This document shows, in pieces, positions 53,672-63,100 of a DNA stretch of 64,000 nt (positions within the stretch are counted from its first letter, which is position 1; every line of letters begins with the position of its first letter). This stretch comes from Limiplasma sp036645955 (GTDB taxonomy: Bacteria; Bacillota; Clostridia; Christensenellales; Aristaeellaceae). The notes below the pieces were generated by a model. It made no database searches and was not told the origin of the DNA. It worked only from the letters and a program-made list of their open reading frames with translations. A program made the translations under genes and the position numbers. The DNA lies in contig JAVXND010000003.1 of NCBI GenBank assembly GCA_036645955.1, forward strand, positions 57,032 through 121,031. Reading direction: 5' to 3'.

Positions 53672-54563
53672 CTGCGTACCCTCCTGAAAAGTTGAAAGAA
53701 AACCGCCGCATTGCATGGAATGAAAGCACGATCAATCCCGCAGTCAAGCAGCCAAAGACAACGTAGGACACCCACAGCTTGGGCAACAGGTCATAGCCAA
53801 AGTTGTGCATGGTGTAGGTGGCATGTTGAAGAGGTGAAGCCCAAGCTGAAAGGAGATTGGCGTAATACTGAAACTCCGATGGCAGGTTTAGCCACGTCAT
53901 AAACCGCGCTGGTGTCAGCACAAAGCCCACAAAATTGACAATCAGCGCCGCACACACGCCTGCCCTGCGGCTTTTAAGAATGGTGAAGGTGAGCTGCAGC
54001 ATGGACAGCAGCAGCACATATTGATTCAGCAGCAGAAAAATCTGCACGGCGCACCCGTAAGGCGAGGTCAGCTTCACGGTTTTTCGCATCACGGTTAGCG
54101 CCACCTCAAAGGAATCGGGTGAAAAGGAAAGCATGGTGGCGGTTTCACTCCATGTATTGGCCGTAAAGACGTTACAGCCGATGCACATCACCATGGAAGC
54201 GAGCAATATCATCAGCGAATAGCCCAAAGTGAGTGCAAATGTGGTAAGCACCTGCCCCAGAAGCCAACCGACACGACCTGTGCGAAAAACGAGGTAAGAT
54301 GCAGGCGTATCCATGCGCGGGAAGGCTGAAAACAAAAACATCATCACCAAGGATGCATACAGAATGCTGTCAGCATCGGCGTAACACCAGATAAATGGCT
54401 CAAAGATTTCCACGTTGGTAAGATAGGTGCGGCTGATGGCCATGGTTTTGTCCGTGAGCAGCCAACAAAGCAGAAAGCCCAACAGCAGGCTCATATAAAA
54501 TCGAGGATTTTTGCGCAGGGAATACAGGTTCCAGCCCGCACAGACGAATGCGTCCTTAAACAT
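53664..54563 (-). CDS. ABC transporter permease, second subunit
   Basis: A 299-residue membrane protein with about six hydrophobic segments (first at about 22-42, MSLLLGFLLCWLL). It shares the segment FRTGRVGWLLGQVLTTF with the neighbouring permease (FRTGRKTYIAGQVLACY), so the two are related and could form a heterodimer with the ATPase. The first ATG of the gene overlaps the stop of the first permease. No substrate-specific motif is seen. Confidence 0.8.
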   Translation of the reverse strand: MFKDAFVCAGWNLYSLRKNPRFYMSLLLGFLLCWLLTDKTMAISRTYLTNVEIFEPFIWCYADADSILYASLVMMFLFSAFPRMDTPASYLVFRTGRVGWLLGQVLTTFALTLGYSLMILLASMVMCIGCNVFTANTWSETATMLSFSPDSFEVALTVMRKTVKLTSPYGCAVQIFLLLNQYVLLLSMLQLTFTILKSRRAGVCAALIVNFVGFVLTPARFMTWLNLPSEFQYYANLLSAWASPLQHATYTMHNFGYDLLPKLWVSYVVFGCLTAGLIVLSFHAMRRFSFNFSGGYADE

Positions 54564-55278
54564 GCTTTTGCACCTCACAATAAAGCGTTGCACCAGTTGC
54601 CACCAGTAGCACACAGGCGGCTACTGTTAATACCAGCAACGGAGCGTGTTGCCAGTTCACTGGATTGAGCATTGCGGCGTTGGGGAAGAACCGCGTGGCG
54701 ATCATGGTTAGGGCATAGCACAGGCACAGGGGCGCAATCATCGCGGCGCTGGCGGTCTCGCTAAGGAGAGCCACTGTACATCCAATCAATGCCCAGCCTC
54801 CGCCGCAGAGCATTCGCCCCAGAAGTGGCGGCGCAAGCTCCAGCAGTGCCGCAAAAGGCATGAAAGCACCACCTGCCGCAACCGTGGCAACAGTCAGGAA
54901 GCCAATCAACACGGCAAACGCGCAAAGCTGAACCAGTAGTCCGCTGACATAGCAGGCAAGCACCTGCCCTGCAATATACGTTTTCCGTCCTGTACGGAAA
55001 ATGACAGAGCGAAACGCGCCAGAACGAATTTCACCAAGCGCTTCTGCACCACAGGGCAATGCGGACAACGCGGGCAGAAGCAGCAAACCGATTTGCCCCG
55101 ACAGGGCACTTTGCAGAAAGGAAACCCAATCGGGTGCGTCGCCCTCTTGCAGCATATCAAAGAAATACCATGTTTCCGACCCAATGGAGAGCCACAAGGC
55201 AAGTGCAGAGGCGAAAATGGCAACAAGAAACCAGCGCCCCGTGATCGCGCGGCGGAAATCAGAAAATATGCACTTCAT
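54556..55278 (-). CDS. ABC transporter permease, first subunit
   Basis: A 240-residue membrane protein with about six hydrophobic segments. The pattern RSGAFRSVIFRTGRKTYIAGQ is seen in ABC-2-like permeases of Clostridia. AAGGAG precedes the ATG, 9 bases after the secreted-protein gene. Together with the second permease and the ATPase it forms an ABC-2-like exporter within a two-component-controlled operon. Confidence 0.8.
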   Translation of the reverse strand: MKCIFSDFRRAITGRWFLVAIFASALALWLSIGSETWYFFDMLQEGDAPDWVSFLQSALSGQIGLLLLPALSALPCGAEALGEIRSGAFRSVIFRTGRKTYIAGQVLACYVSGLLVQLCAFAVLIGFLTVATVAAGGAFMPFAALLELAPPLLGRMLCGGGWALIGCTVALLSETASAAMIAPLCLCYALTMIATRFFPNAAMLNPVNWQHAPLLVLTVAACVLLVATGATLYCEVQKHV

Positions 55279-55287
55279 TTTGTCTCC

Positions 55288-56454
55288 TTAATAGCCGTAT
55301 GCCCGGTCAATGATCGTACCATCCATGGCGTTGACACATAAAAGACTGGTATTTCCATCTCCTTGCTTATGTCCATCTGGAAAGGTGACATACCCCATAA
55401 AATCCCATGCGGGTATCAATTGATAACGGTCAGGTGCGTTCTTGATGGTGACACGGGTGTAGCCAAGTACAATGCGATCAATGTCCAGCGACATATCACC
55501 ATATTGTGCGGCACTGGCATATTTCAGGGGGAGTGTAGCATTCGCAATGGATAAAACGCTATCAAACGGCAACAGTGTAACATCCTCAGTTAATGTACCG
55601 ATGACCTCGTAGGGCGATACATATTCCATGCCCATCACGCCGCTTTCATTGAGCGCCACCCAAAAGCGCTCATAATAGAAGGGAAGAGTGTAGGTATCGT
55701 TTTGGCTGTCGAGAGCACCTCCAGTTGCGCTATCCTCATAGGTCACGTGGGCATCGCCAATGCGGTGGGTAAAGCGGAATACATATACAGCACCTACAAT
55801 TTCGTATTGATACTCCATGGATTCCATGTCTGTATAATGCACCGTGGGATAGGCCTCTGTCGCGGCATGGGTAAGCTCCCCATTGACAGCAAGCGCAATA
55901 GCGATTGCTTTATCCCGTGCCGCCTCAAGAGAAAGCGTACCGATGCTGTCCGGCACGGTTGAAAGAGGTGGCAGGTTGCCCGGTGTATAGTTTTCATTCT
56001 CCCATTGGTTAGCGCTGTACTGGACTTGAACTGTGCTCAGTATGCCGTTTTTTTCTCCGTATATGGCTGTAAGGCTAGCTGATTCATTGCCGACTCTGGC
56101 AATCATCGCGCCAAAGGCGTTTTGCTGATACGCTGTTACGGAGTCTGGCTGTGGTGAAAGAGGCTGGTTGCCATCATCAATCGCCCTGTAATTTCCTGAG
56201 CCAAAGGCTGCATCCGCCATGGCAGTCACTTCCTGCTGCGACACAATCCTGCGACCTACCTCTTGCGTTGGAAAAGTGTTTATATTGGGAAGGACAACGG
56301 ACGCATCCATATGGATGGAAACGTTTTGCGGTGATATGGCATCCAACTGGAGAATTTCGGGCGCGAAAACTCGCTCCCACACTGTTTCGGCATGGGCAAG
56401 GGAAGCACTGAAAAGCAAGCCAAAAGCAAGGAATAAAGACGGAATTCGTTTCAT
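55288..56454 (-). CDS. Secreted protein of unknown family (paralog 1)
   Basis: A 388-residue protein with a clear signal peptide (MKRIPSLFLAFGLLFSASLAHA, cleavage after AHA). The mature protein has no membrane segment. It shares with paralog 2 the pattern P-x-xF-P-x-x-E-V-x-x-x-x-I (about 57-72), DVTLLxFxSxxxI, LPLKY, and the end LxVNAMDGTIIDRxYGY. The C-terminal part may be a PepSY-like module. No catalytic motif is seen. GGAGGCGAG precedes the ATG. Its position between a sensor kinase and ABC permeases suggests a ligand-binding or envelope-guarding role. Confidence 0.75.
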   Translation of the reverse strand: MKRIPSLFLAFGLLFSASLAHAETVWERVFAPEILQLDAISPQNVSIHMDASVVLPNINTFPTQEVGRRIVSQQEVTAMADAAFGSGNYRAIDDGNQPLSPQPDSVTAYQQNAFGAMIARVGNESASLTAIYGEKNGILSTVQVQYSANQWENENYTPGNLPPLSTVPDSIGTLSLEAARDKAIAIALAVNGELTHAATEAYPTVHYTDMESMEYQYEIVGAVYVFRFTHRIGDAHVTYEDSATGGALDSQNDTYTLPFYYERFWVALNESGVMGMEYVSPYEVIGTLTEDVTLLPFDSVLSIANATLPLKYASAAQYGDMSLDIDRIVLGYTRVTIKNAPDRYQLIPAWDFMGYVTFPDGHKQGDGNTSLLCVNAMDGTIIDRAYGY

Positions 56455-56468
56455 GTTCTCTCGCCTCC

Positions 56469-57658
56469 TTAATAGCCGTATTGTCGGTCGATGATGGTGC
56501 CGTCCATGGCGTTGACCGTGAGGATACAGATGTAATCCGATCGCCCGAACACCGATTCGTTCTTGCCTTCATAACCGAATACATGCCAAACAGGCACAAG
56601 CTCGTAGCGTGTAGGGTCGTCTCTTCGATTGATTCTTCCATAACCGAGTGCTACATGGTGAATGGTGATATCAAAGGAGCCGTGTGAGGCTTCTAATGTG
56701 ATATATTTGAGCGGCAGAATGGTTTTGATGATATCCGCAATGCTTTCAAACGCAAGGAGCGTAACATCTGCGTTCGTTTCCTGCACAATTTATAGGCATT
56801 TTGATACTCGATAAATCGGATGCCCTGATCACTTATGCAGATGCTCAAGCGTTCATAGCTAAGCGGCCAAGAGTAAATCGTTGTGGTGTCTCCAGATACG
56901 ATATCTACAGTCGCTACAGCATTATTGTTCGCAAAGATGACAGGAATTTGATTGGGCGCATGTTCATATTCAAACACATAGGCTTCCTGCTCGGCAAACA
57001 CCATCATCACGCCTTCCCGATCATTTTCCGGAGTGGACAGCTCAATAGGCGTTCCTTTTAGCGTACCTGTGACTACAAGGCATAGTTCCGGATATAAAGC
57101 TTGTACAAATGCATCCGCCACTGCTTGTGCATCGCTCACCGACAGCGCAGCTCCCTTTGCATATTCGCCATTCAGAGGCAATGGGGCACTGTGGCTGTAC
57201 CACACTTCACCAGTGGCATCGCCTGAAAGCGCATAATAGCTTATGTCGCTTGACACAATATCACCAGAGGATAAATCCTCTTGATAATTAAAGCACATCC
57301 ACGCCCCCATTGGCTGGTAAATTCCGCCTCCGTATCCCTGCGTTATTGCACTAAGGCTGTCTTTCTGCATAATCGTAAGCGTTCCCTCATAATCGCCCAA
57401 AGGGAAAAGATACTCTGCCCATGCATTGATTTCATCCTGCGTGATGCGATGCCCCTTCACCTCAATGCAGGGAAAGCGATTTCCACTTGGCGTGGTAATG
57501 TCTGCATCAAATGTGTATGCAGATTTTCCTGTTTTCGAGTAAATCGTTTCTTTCCATTGAGCGGGTGCATTCACCTGCTCCTGAATGGTTTCAGCATCGG
57601 CAAGGGAAATACTGAAAAGCAGGATAGGGACAAGGAATAAAGAAAGAATTCGTTTCAT
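56469..57658 (-). pseudogene. Secreted protein, paralog 2, with single-base frameshift
   Basis: The gene starts at ATG 57658 (GGAGGTGGAG upstream) with signal peptide MKRILSLFLVPILLFSISLADA. It reads normally to RFIEYQNAYK and then shifts frame, stopping at 56693. The second frame, to 56469, carries VQETNADVTLLAFESIADII to DGTIIDRQYGY, matching paralog 1 throughout. One missing A in the run at 56789-56791 restores a protein of about 396 residues. It is either a recently broken gene, a phase-variable A-run, or a sequencing error. The N-terminal part is complete. Confidence 0.75.
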
Positions 57659-57679
57659 GTTCTCCACCTCCATGCCCTC

Positions 57680-57744
57680 ATCTTAGCGCATCCCCTGCGC
57701 AAAAGTCCGCATCAAGTTGTTAGCAAGTTGTAATCGACTTGTAA
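57680..57744 (-). promoter_or_regulatory. Response-regulator box and promoter before the secreted paralogs
   Basis: Three direct repeats spaced exactly 11 bp (plus strand TTGTTA at 57717, TTGTAA at 57728, TTGTAA at 57739) lie upstream of a weak -35 (GGACTT, 57708-57703) and a -10 TAAGAT (57685-57680) on the minus strand. 11-bp-phased repeats are typical of OmpR-type regulators. The same box precedes the response regulator gene. Confidence 0.65.
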
Positions 57745-57747
57745 ACG

Positions 57748-57921
57748 TTATCCCCCATATACGCCATATTCATCAGGCTCAGGGGCGGGGGTAGCCGTCA
57801 CATAAATCGCCGCATCCTGCCTTTGCTGCTGGATGTGCCCAGTCATCAGCGGCAGACCAAACAGCGCCGCCGCCATCAGCAGTAGCAACGCCAGCACAAG
57901 CGCGATTGCTTTCTTATTCAT
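57748..57921 (-). CDS. 57-residue single-pass membrane peptide
   Basis: A small protein with one N-terminal hydrophobic helix (about 4-25, LVLALLLLMAAALFGLPL) and an outward-facing tail ending ATPAPEPDEYGVYGG. The ATG overlaps the histidine kinase stop and has AAGGAGGG 8 bases upstream, so it is translated with the kinase. No homolog is recognised. It could modulate the kinase or the ABC exporter, or be a small lipoprotein-like accessory (it has no Cys, so it is not lipidated). Confidence 0.6.
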   Translation of the reverse strand: MNKKAIALVLALLLLMAAALFGLPLMTGHIQQQRQDAAIYVTATPAPEPDEYGVYGG

Positions 57922-59347
57922 GGATTGCGCCCTCCTTTTTGATAGGCAAGTCAACGGAAATGGTCGTTCCTTTCCCTAACGTGCTTTCAATCTCTAACCG
58001 ACTGCCGTGAGCCTGTGCAATCATTTGACAAATGGACAATCCCAATCCAGCGCCGCCCAGCTTGCGGCTTCTCGCCTTGTCCACTCGATAGAAGGGCTCT
58101 GCCACCAGCGAGATTTTGTCAGCTGGGATGCCGCTTCCCTGATCGGTAACCTGCAAGCGAACCTTATCTGCAAGGAGCGTCGCGCACAGCGTGATGGTTG
58201 TTCCAGACGGGCTTGCATGAACGGAATTGCGAATCAGGTTGGTCAGCAGCGTAAACAGCAGATCGCTGTCGCCAAAGAGTGTGTCGGCACTTGATTCTAT
58301 GGTTAACACAATGCCTTTTTCTGCTAAAAGTGGCTGAACAGCTTGCGCTGCCTGCGCAAAAAGAGCCCGCGTATCGCAATCCCGTCTGACCAAAGCAGGG
58401 CAATCCGTCATGGATATGAGCTGCATCATTTTTTGAGAAAGACGCTCGGTACGGCGAGCGGCCTCATAAATTTCATTTGCCGCGTCCATACGTTTTTCTT
58501 CCGTGAGGGGCATGGTGAGCAAGCTTTGAGAATAACCAATAATGGCCGTCATGGGCGTTTTCATTTCATGGGTCAACGCACCCAGCAGCAATTCCCGCCG
58601 CTTGGCGGTATCCTCCAGCGTCAGGATTTTCTGCTCAACCGTTTCCGCCATTTGGTCAAAGGATGCAGACAGCTCGCCCACCTCATCCTGGGATGAACTG
58701 TCGGCACGCAACGCATAATTACCGTCAGCAATGTCCCGTGTAACTTTTGTCAACCGCCGCAGCGGTCGTAGGCTTTTGCAAAAGAGCAATGGCAAAAGGA
58801 TGCTGCAAAGCAGCAGGCATGCTCCCAGCGCGATTTGTGCGGATTGTGTCAGGCTATCCATATTGGCATAGGTTGCGGTTAAGCGTTGTGTTAGATAAAC
58901 GGTCACGGGTGTTTCCAGCACAACGATATTCATGCCCTGCACAAGAAACGGAGCACCTCCCACCATCGTAATGCGGGAGGCGCTGATGTCGCGTTCTGTC
59001 ATAGGCAACAGCGAAATCGGGTCGGATTGTGTCGCGTTATAAAGATAGCCATCTACTCCGACAAGCGAGTAAGCGTTTTCGGCGCTTTGCAACAGATGCG
59101 CATAGGTGGAAAAGGTATATTGAATCAGCGCTGTTTTGGTGGTACCGTCTATGCTGGCATCCACGCTCCCTGTTCGCTCAAGGGTGGACAGGTGTTCACA
59201 GAAAGCGTTCACGCTACGGAATCCATTTTCCTCTGCTTGTTCAAGCAGGCTTTGGGTTTGAACCGCAGTGAAAAAATACAGACATGCGCTGACTGTGCCA
59301 AGAATGATGGTCAGCGCCAAAAGCGTTTGCTTGAGCCAAAGCCTCAT
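57914..59347 (-). CDS. Sensor histidine kinase
   Basis: A 477-residue membrane kinase with two membrane helices (about 9-30 and 168-190) around an extracytoplasmic sensing domain of about 135 residues, then HAMP (about 190-243). HisKA follows, with phospho-acceptor His260 in ALTHEMKTPMTAII, and then HATPase with LLTNLIRNSVHAS, DQGSGIPADKI and KLGGAGLGLSICQMIAQAHG. The start overlaps the response regulator stop (ATGA). It is expected to sense an envelope signal and phosphorylate the neighbouring regulator. Confidence 0.94.
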   Translation of the reverse strand: MRLWLKQTLLALTIILGTVSACLYFFTAVQTQSLLEQAEENGFRSVNAFCEHLSTLERTGSVDASIDGTTKTALIQYTFSTYAHLLQSAENAYSLVGVDGYLYNATQSDPISLLPMTERDISASRITMVGGAPFLVQGMNIVVLETPVTVYLTQRLTATYANMDSLTQSAQIALGACLLLCSILLPLLFCKSLRPLRRLTKVTRDIADGNYALRADSSSQDEVGELSASFDQMAETVEQKILTLEDTAKRRELLLGALTHEMKTPMTAIIGYSQSLLTMPLTEEKRMDAANEIYEAARRTERLSQKMMQLISMTDCPALVRRDCDTRALFAQAAQAVQPLLAEKGIVLTIESSADTLFGDSDLLFTLLTNLIRNSVHASPSGTTITLCATLLADKVRLQVTDQGSGIPADKISLVAEPFYRVDKARSRKLGGAGLGLSICQMIAQAHGSRLEIESTLGKGTTISVDLPIKKEGAIHE

Positions 59348-60009
59348 GCATTCACCTCCAGTCGATAGCCCAGCTTATAGACCGTGGTAATGCGCTCGTT
59401 CCAGCACAATTTTTTCCGCAGCGCCGCCACATGCACATCTACCGTGCGGGTTTCGCCGATGTATTCGTCGCCCCACACCTGATGCAGCAGGGCTTCACGG
59501 GTCAGCATCATGCCGGGGTGTTTGATGAAGGTACACAAAAGCTCATACTCCATGGGCTTGAGCGAAACCATGTGTCCGCCTTTCAACGCGGTGTGGCTTT
59601 CTTCGCAAAGCGTCACATCCGCAAAGGAAAGCACTTCAGGCACTGGCTGCCTGCGAGCTAACACCTTCTCCATGCGAACAAGCAGCTCAAGTATATCAAA
59701 GGGTTTCACCAAATAGTCCTCCGCGCCCAGCCGCAGTCCCTGCACGCGGCTTTGCACGTCCGCCTTGGCAGAAACATAGATCACGGGAATCTGCTTTTCC
59801 CGCATGAAGGGCAGCAGCTCAAAGCCGTCCACCTCGGGCAGCATAATATCGCAAAGCGCCAAATCAAAGGATGCATCCTTGATCGCGTTAAGCGCCTGCT
59901 GACCGTCCAGTGCGCAGCATGTTTGATATCCCGCTACCATCAGGTTTGTAGCGATTAGCTTTGAAATTGCCTCGTCATCCTCGACAATCAAAATACGTTC
60001 GTTCATGAA
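59344..60009 (-). CDS. OmpR-family response regulator
   Basis: A 221-residue regulator. The receiver domain (1-115) has the acidic pair in LIVEDDEA, phospho-acceptor Asp53 in LCDIMLPE and the Lys of YVSAKAD. The C-terminal winged helix (about 125-221) has VSLKPMEYELLCTFIKHPG, TREALLHQVWGDEYIGETRTVDVHVAALRKKL and TVYKLGYRLE. ATG 60009 is preferred because GGAGGTG lies 10 bases before it. It is the first gene of the eight-gene operon and probably autoregulated through the repeats at 60066-60082. Confidence 0.95.
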   Translation of the reverse strand, partial: FMNERILIVEDDEAISKLIATNLMVAGYQTCCALDGQQALNAIKDASFDLALCDIMLPEVDGFELLPFMREKQIPVIYVSAKADVQSRVQGLRLGAEDYLVKPFDILELLVRMEKVLARRQPVPEVLSFADVTLCEESHTALKGGHMVSLKPMEYELLCTFIKHPGMMLTREALLHQVWGDEYIGETRTVDVHVAALRKKLCWNERITTVYKLGYRLEVNA

Positions 60010-60027
60010 GGATTTCACCTCCATGCC

Positions 60028-60082
60028 AGTATAGCATTTACGGCGTGCATTCGGAAGGGGATGGGATGTAAACGAGTTGTAA
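60028..60082 (-). promoter_or_regulatory. Response-regulator box and promoter before the regulator gene
   Basis: Two direct repeats 11 bp apart (plus strand ATGTAA at 60066, TTGTAA at 60077) precede a -10 TATACT (minus strand, 60033-60028) with a weak -35 (TTCCGA). The minus-strand consensus GTTTACAASTCGWTTACA is shared with the box at 57.7 kb, and the repeat-to-minus-10 distance is 33 bases here and 32 there. Confidence 0.65.
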
Positions 60083-60107
60083 ACACCTGCTTGTTTGTTT
60101 TCATTTT

Positions 60108-63100
60108 TTATGCGATAATGCTTTCAGCGTTTTGCTTAACAAGAGCAATCGCCCGCATGAGTTCCTTTTGCCGTTTCGCGTCAAAAAGCTTTATAAAACT
60201 CAATGGTTTATCGAACGGTGGCATCAGAAGCTCTTTCACATCCTCCATATAGCCGTTCTGCTCGACATGATTGATGACCTTGCGAACGAACGCAATCTGC
60301 AGCTGATTGAGCGACTGGTCATTAATAAATGCCGAGAAAGCATCCATAGCCGCTTGATGATCCAGTTTCGCAATTTTACGAATCAAGAGGCCAAAGGGCG
60401 TTTCACCAAACTCACGCTGATAATCCTCTCTGCTCCCGAGTTCCACGGTCAGCGCGTGCTCGAGGCTTTGGTAATCCATTGCTGTCAGCGGGATATTGTG
60501 CGTCAATTTGTGAATTGCCAGCATATCGCCGTTCTCTGCCACATAGCGATTGACCTTGATGCGAAAATCCTCAAAATCATAAGCTGACTCCAGCTCTACG
60601 CCCTCCTGCACATTGGTAATGATATCCATAAGGTTTGTGAACACCGTCTTTTTGGGGTCTCCGCCGTCAAGGAATTTGATGAGCGCGCGCAGTTCCGCTC
60701 TGACGTGCTCAAATTGTAAAACGTTCGCGTCCGTCCAAAATGCGTCAGTATTGATGCTTTGAATCACAGGCAGCTTTTCCTTAACCTGCGGAATGCTGGT
60801 CTTCTTTTCGAGCAGAAACGCTATGCCGCACAATTCCTTTTGGGCACGCTCGGTGCCTGGAAGCGCTTCTATGCTTGCCAGAATCAAGCCATACATAAAG
60901 TTATCGAAACGCTTGGCAAGTTCATCCGCATCATCCATGTAAACGAGAGGCGCGATATGCTCGGTGAGTTCGCTCTTCTCCGTTTCGGCAAGACAGGTAT
61001 ACGCGGCAATAGAACAATATTTCTCAACATATTGCCTCTGCAGACGAACAGACACAAGCTGATCATTTAATTCGGTCGTCTGACCATGGCATAGCTCCAC
61101 CAGCGACTTACGCCACTGCTGATATTCATCGTCCGCATAGGTGCTATCCTGTAAATCCATGATGATACGAATACGCTTTGCGAAGATCATCTCAGACAAG
61201 GAAGCGTTATCCCTGCCCTCAAAGCCGTCTTTATGCTGGCGAAAAAACTCAAAGTTCCCGCAGTAATCGAAAATGAAGAAACGCCGTTTGCCGGTATAAG
61301 CTCCATCCTTGCTGTCTACGCACTCCATTCCCTTGCAAAGCCGAGTGCCGCGCCCAATCATCTGCCAGAATTTTGTTTTAGAGCGTACCTGCTTGAAAAA
61401 CACAAGGTTGCCAATATGCGGCACGTCAATGCCGGTATCCATCATGTCAACGGACACGACGATATGCGGCTCTTTTTCCGCTTCATAACAATAGGGCGAT
61501 GGCGGTGCGGGTTGCTTGAAGTCGTCAATCACCGTCTGGGCATAGGTGTCATCACAGATTACGCGTTGCGCGAAAGCGCCTCGCAAGTGCGGGTAGAGCG
61601 CGTTGAAACGTTGCAAAATGAATTCCGCATGTTTTTTGTTTTGGGCAAAGATAATGGTTTTGGCAATTCGATCACCGCCGCCAACCTTTATGCCCTTGCT
61701 TATCAAATCTTGCAGCACCATATCAACGGTTTGCTGGTTAAAAACAAATTTATTTAGTTTCGCAGAGGGGATGAAAGCAGGCATCGCGCCATTATCTTCG
61801 ATAAAGTCGTCCTCATACCTTTCCTTATCCACATCGGACAAATCATCATATGTGATTCCCTCGTCTAAAAATCGGGTGCTGACCTCGATATTGTAGTAAG
61901 GCACGAGCACATGGTCCGTATGCACGGCGGTATCATAATCATAAGCGTATGTCGGGATGCCATGCTCCATCTCAAAGAAATCGTATGTGTTTCGATCCAC
62001 GTCCGTCTTGGGCGTTGCCGTTAAGCCCACTGTAATAGCGTCAAAGTAGTCGAAAATGGCGCGATACTTCTTGAAAATACTGCGATGGCTCTCATCGATA
62101 ATAATCAAATCAAAATGCGCGGGTGTAAACAAACGTCCGCCATCCTTGGTACGAGCGCTATCAATCGCGTTGAGCATTGTAGGATAGGTGGAAAACACGA
62201 TCCGAGCGCCCGCATCGTCTTTCGAGGTGAGCAAATTGCACAGCGACAGATCGGGCAGATAGTTTTTGAAATCATCCTTTGCCTGCCGAACCAGCGCGGT
62301 ACGGTCAGCCAAAAACAAGACGTTTGTGATGTACCCGCCACGGCTCAGCACATCCACAAGGCTGGATGCGGTGCGGGTTTTGCCCGTTCCCGTCGCCATA
62401 ACCAGCAGATTCTTGCGAAAACCGCGTGTGATATTGTCGCACACCGCGCGAATGGCTTCCTTCTGGTAATATCGGTCGGTGATATGATCGCTGATCGGTA
62501 TCGTATCCAAGTCTTTTCTTTCGGTTCTGCGCGTCATGAGCTTTTGCAGGGTATCCTTGCTGAAAAATCCACTCACCTTGCGCTGTGGCGAGGTTTGATC
62601 GTCCCAGAAATAGGTATCGAAGCCGTTGCTGGTAAACATCATGGGGCGACGGCCAAACTTACATTCCAGACAATCCGCGTACAGCGCTGCTTGTTTCCTG
62701 CCAATGTTCGGGTCTTTGCTTGTGCGCTTTGCCTCGATGACCGCCAGCGGGAGTCCATCTTTGCCAAACAGCACATAGTCAACATAGCCTTTTTGCCCTG
62801 GATATCCCGCCATTCCTTCAACTTCGTACTCTTCCCAGACATCCGCTTGAGCACCGACGAATTGCCAGCCTAGTTCCTTTAAATCCACATCAATATAGAT
62901 CTTCCGTGTCTTATACTCCGATAAATCCTCCGCAACAAACGCGCGGGTTTGCTGATGCTGTCCTTTTTCCGCCGTATACTGCGTGGACATGTCAGTAATC
63001 ATTCTTTGCAAACGCTCAATTTCCGAATTCTTTTCATTCAGGAGGCTCTGCTGCTCTTTGATTTTCTGCGTATCAACGATAACCTTTTCTTTCGGGATTA

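Noticed and set aside
53711..55341. Plus-strand frames across the ABC permease genes
   Set aside because: All are short shadows of the two membrane permeases and the secreted protein gene.
56469..57658. Programmed ribosomal frameshift in secreted paralog 2
   Set aside because: There is no slippery heptamer with a following stem at the junction and the product is not a polyprotein; a simple one-base indel is the simpler reading.
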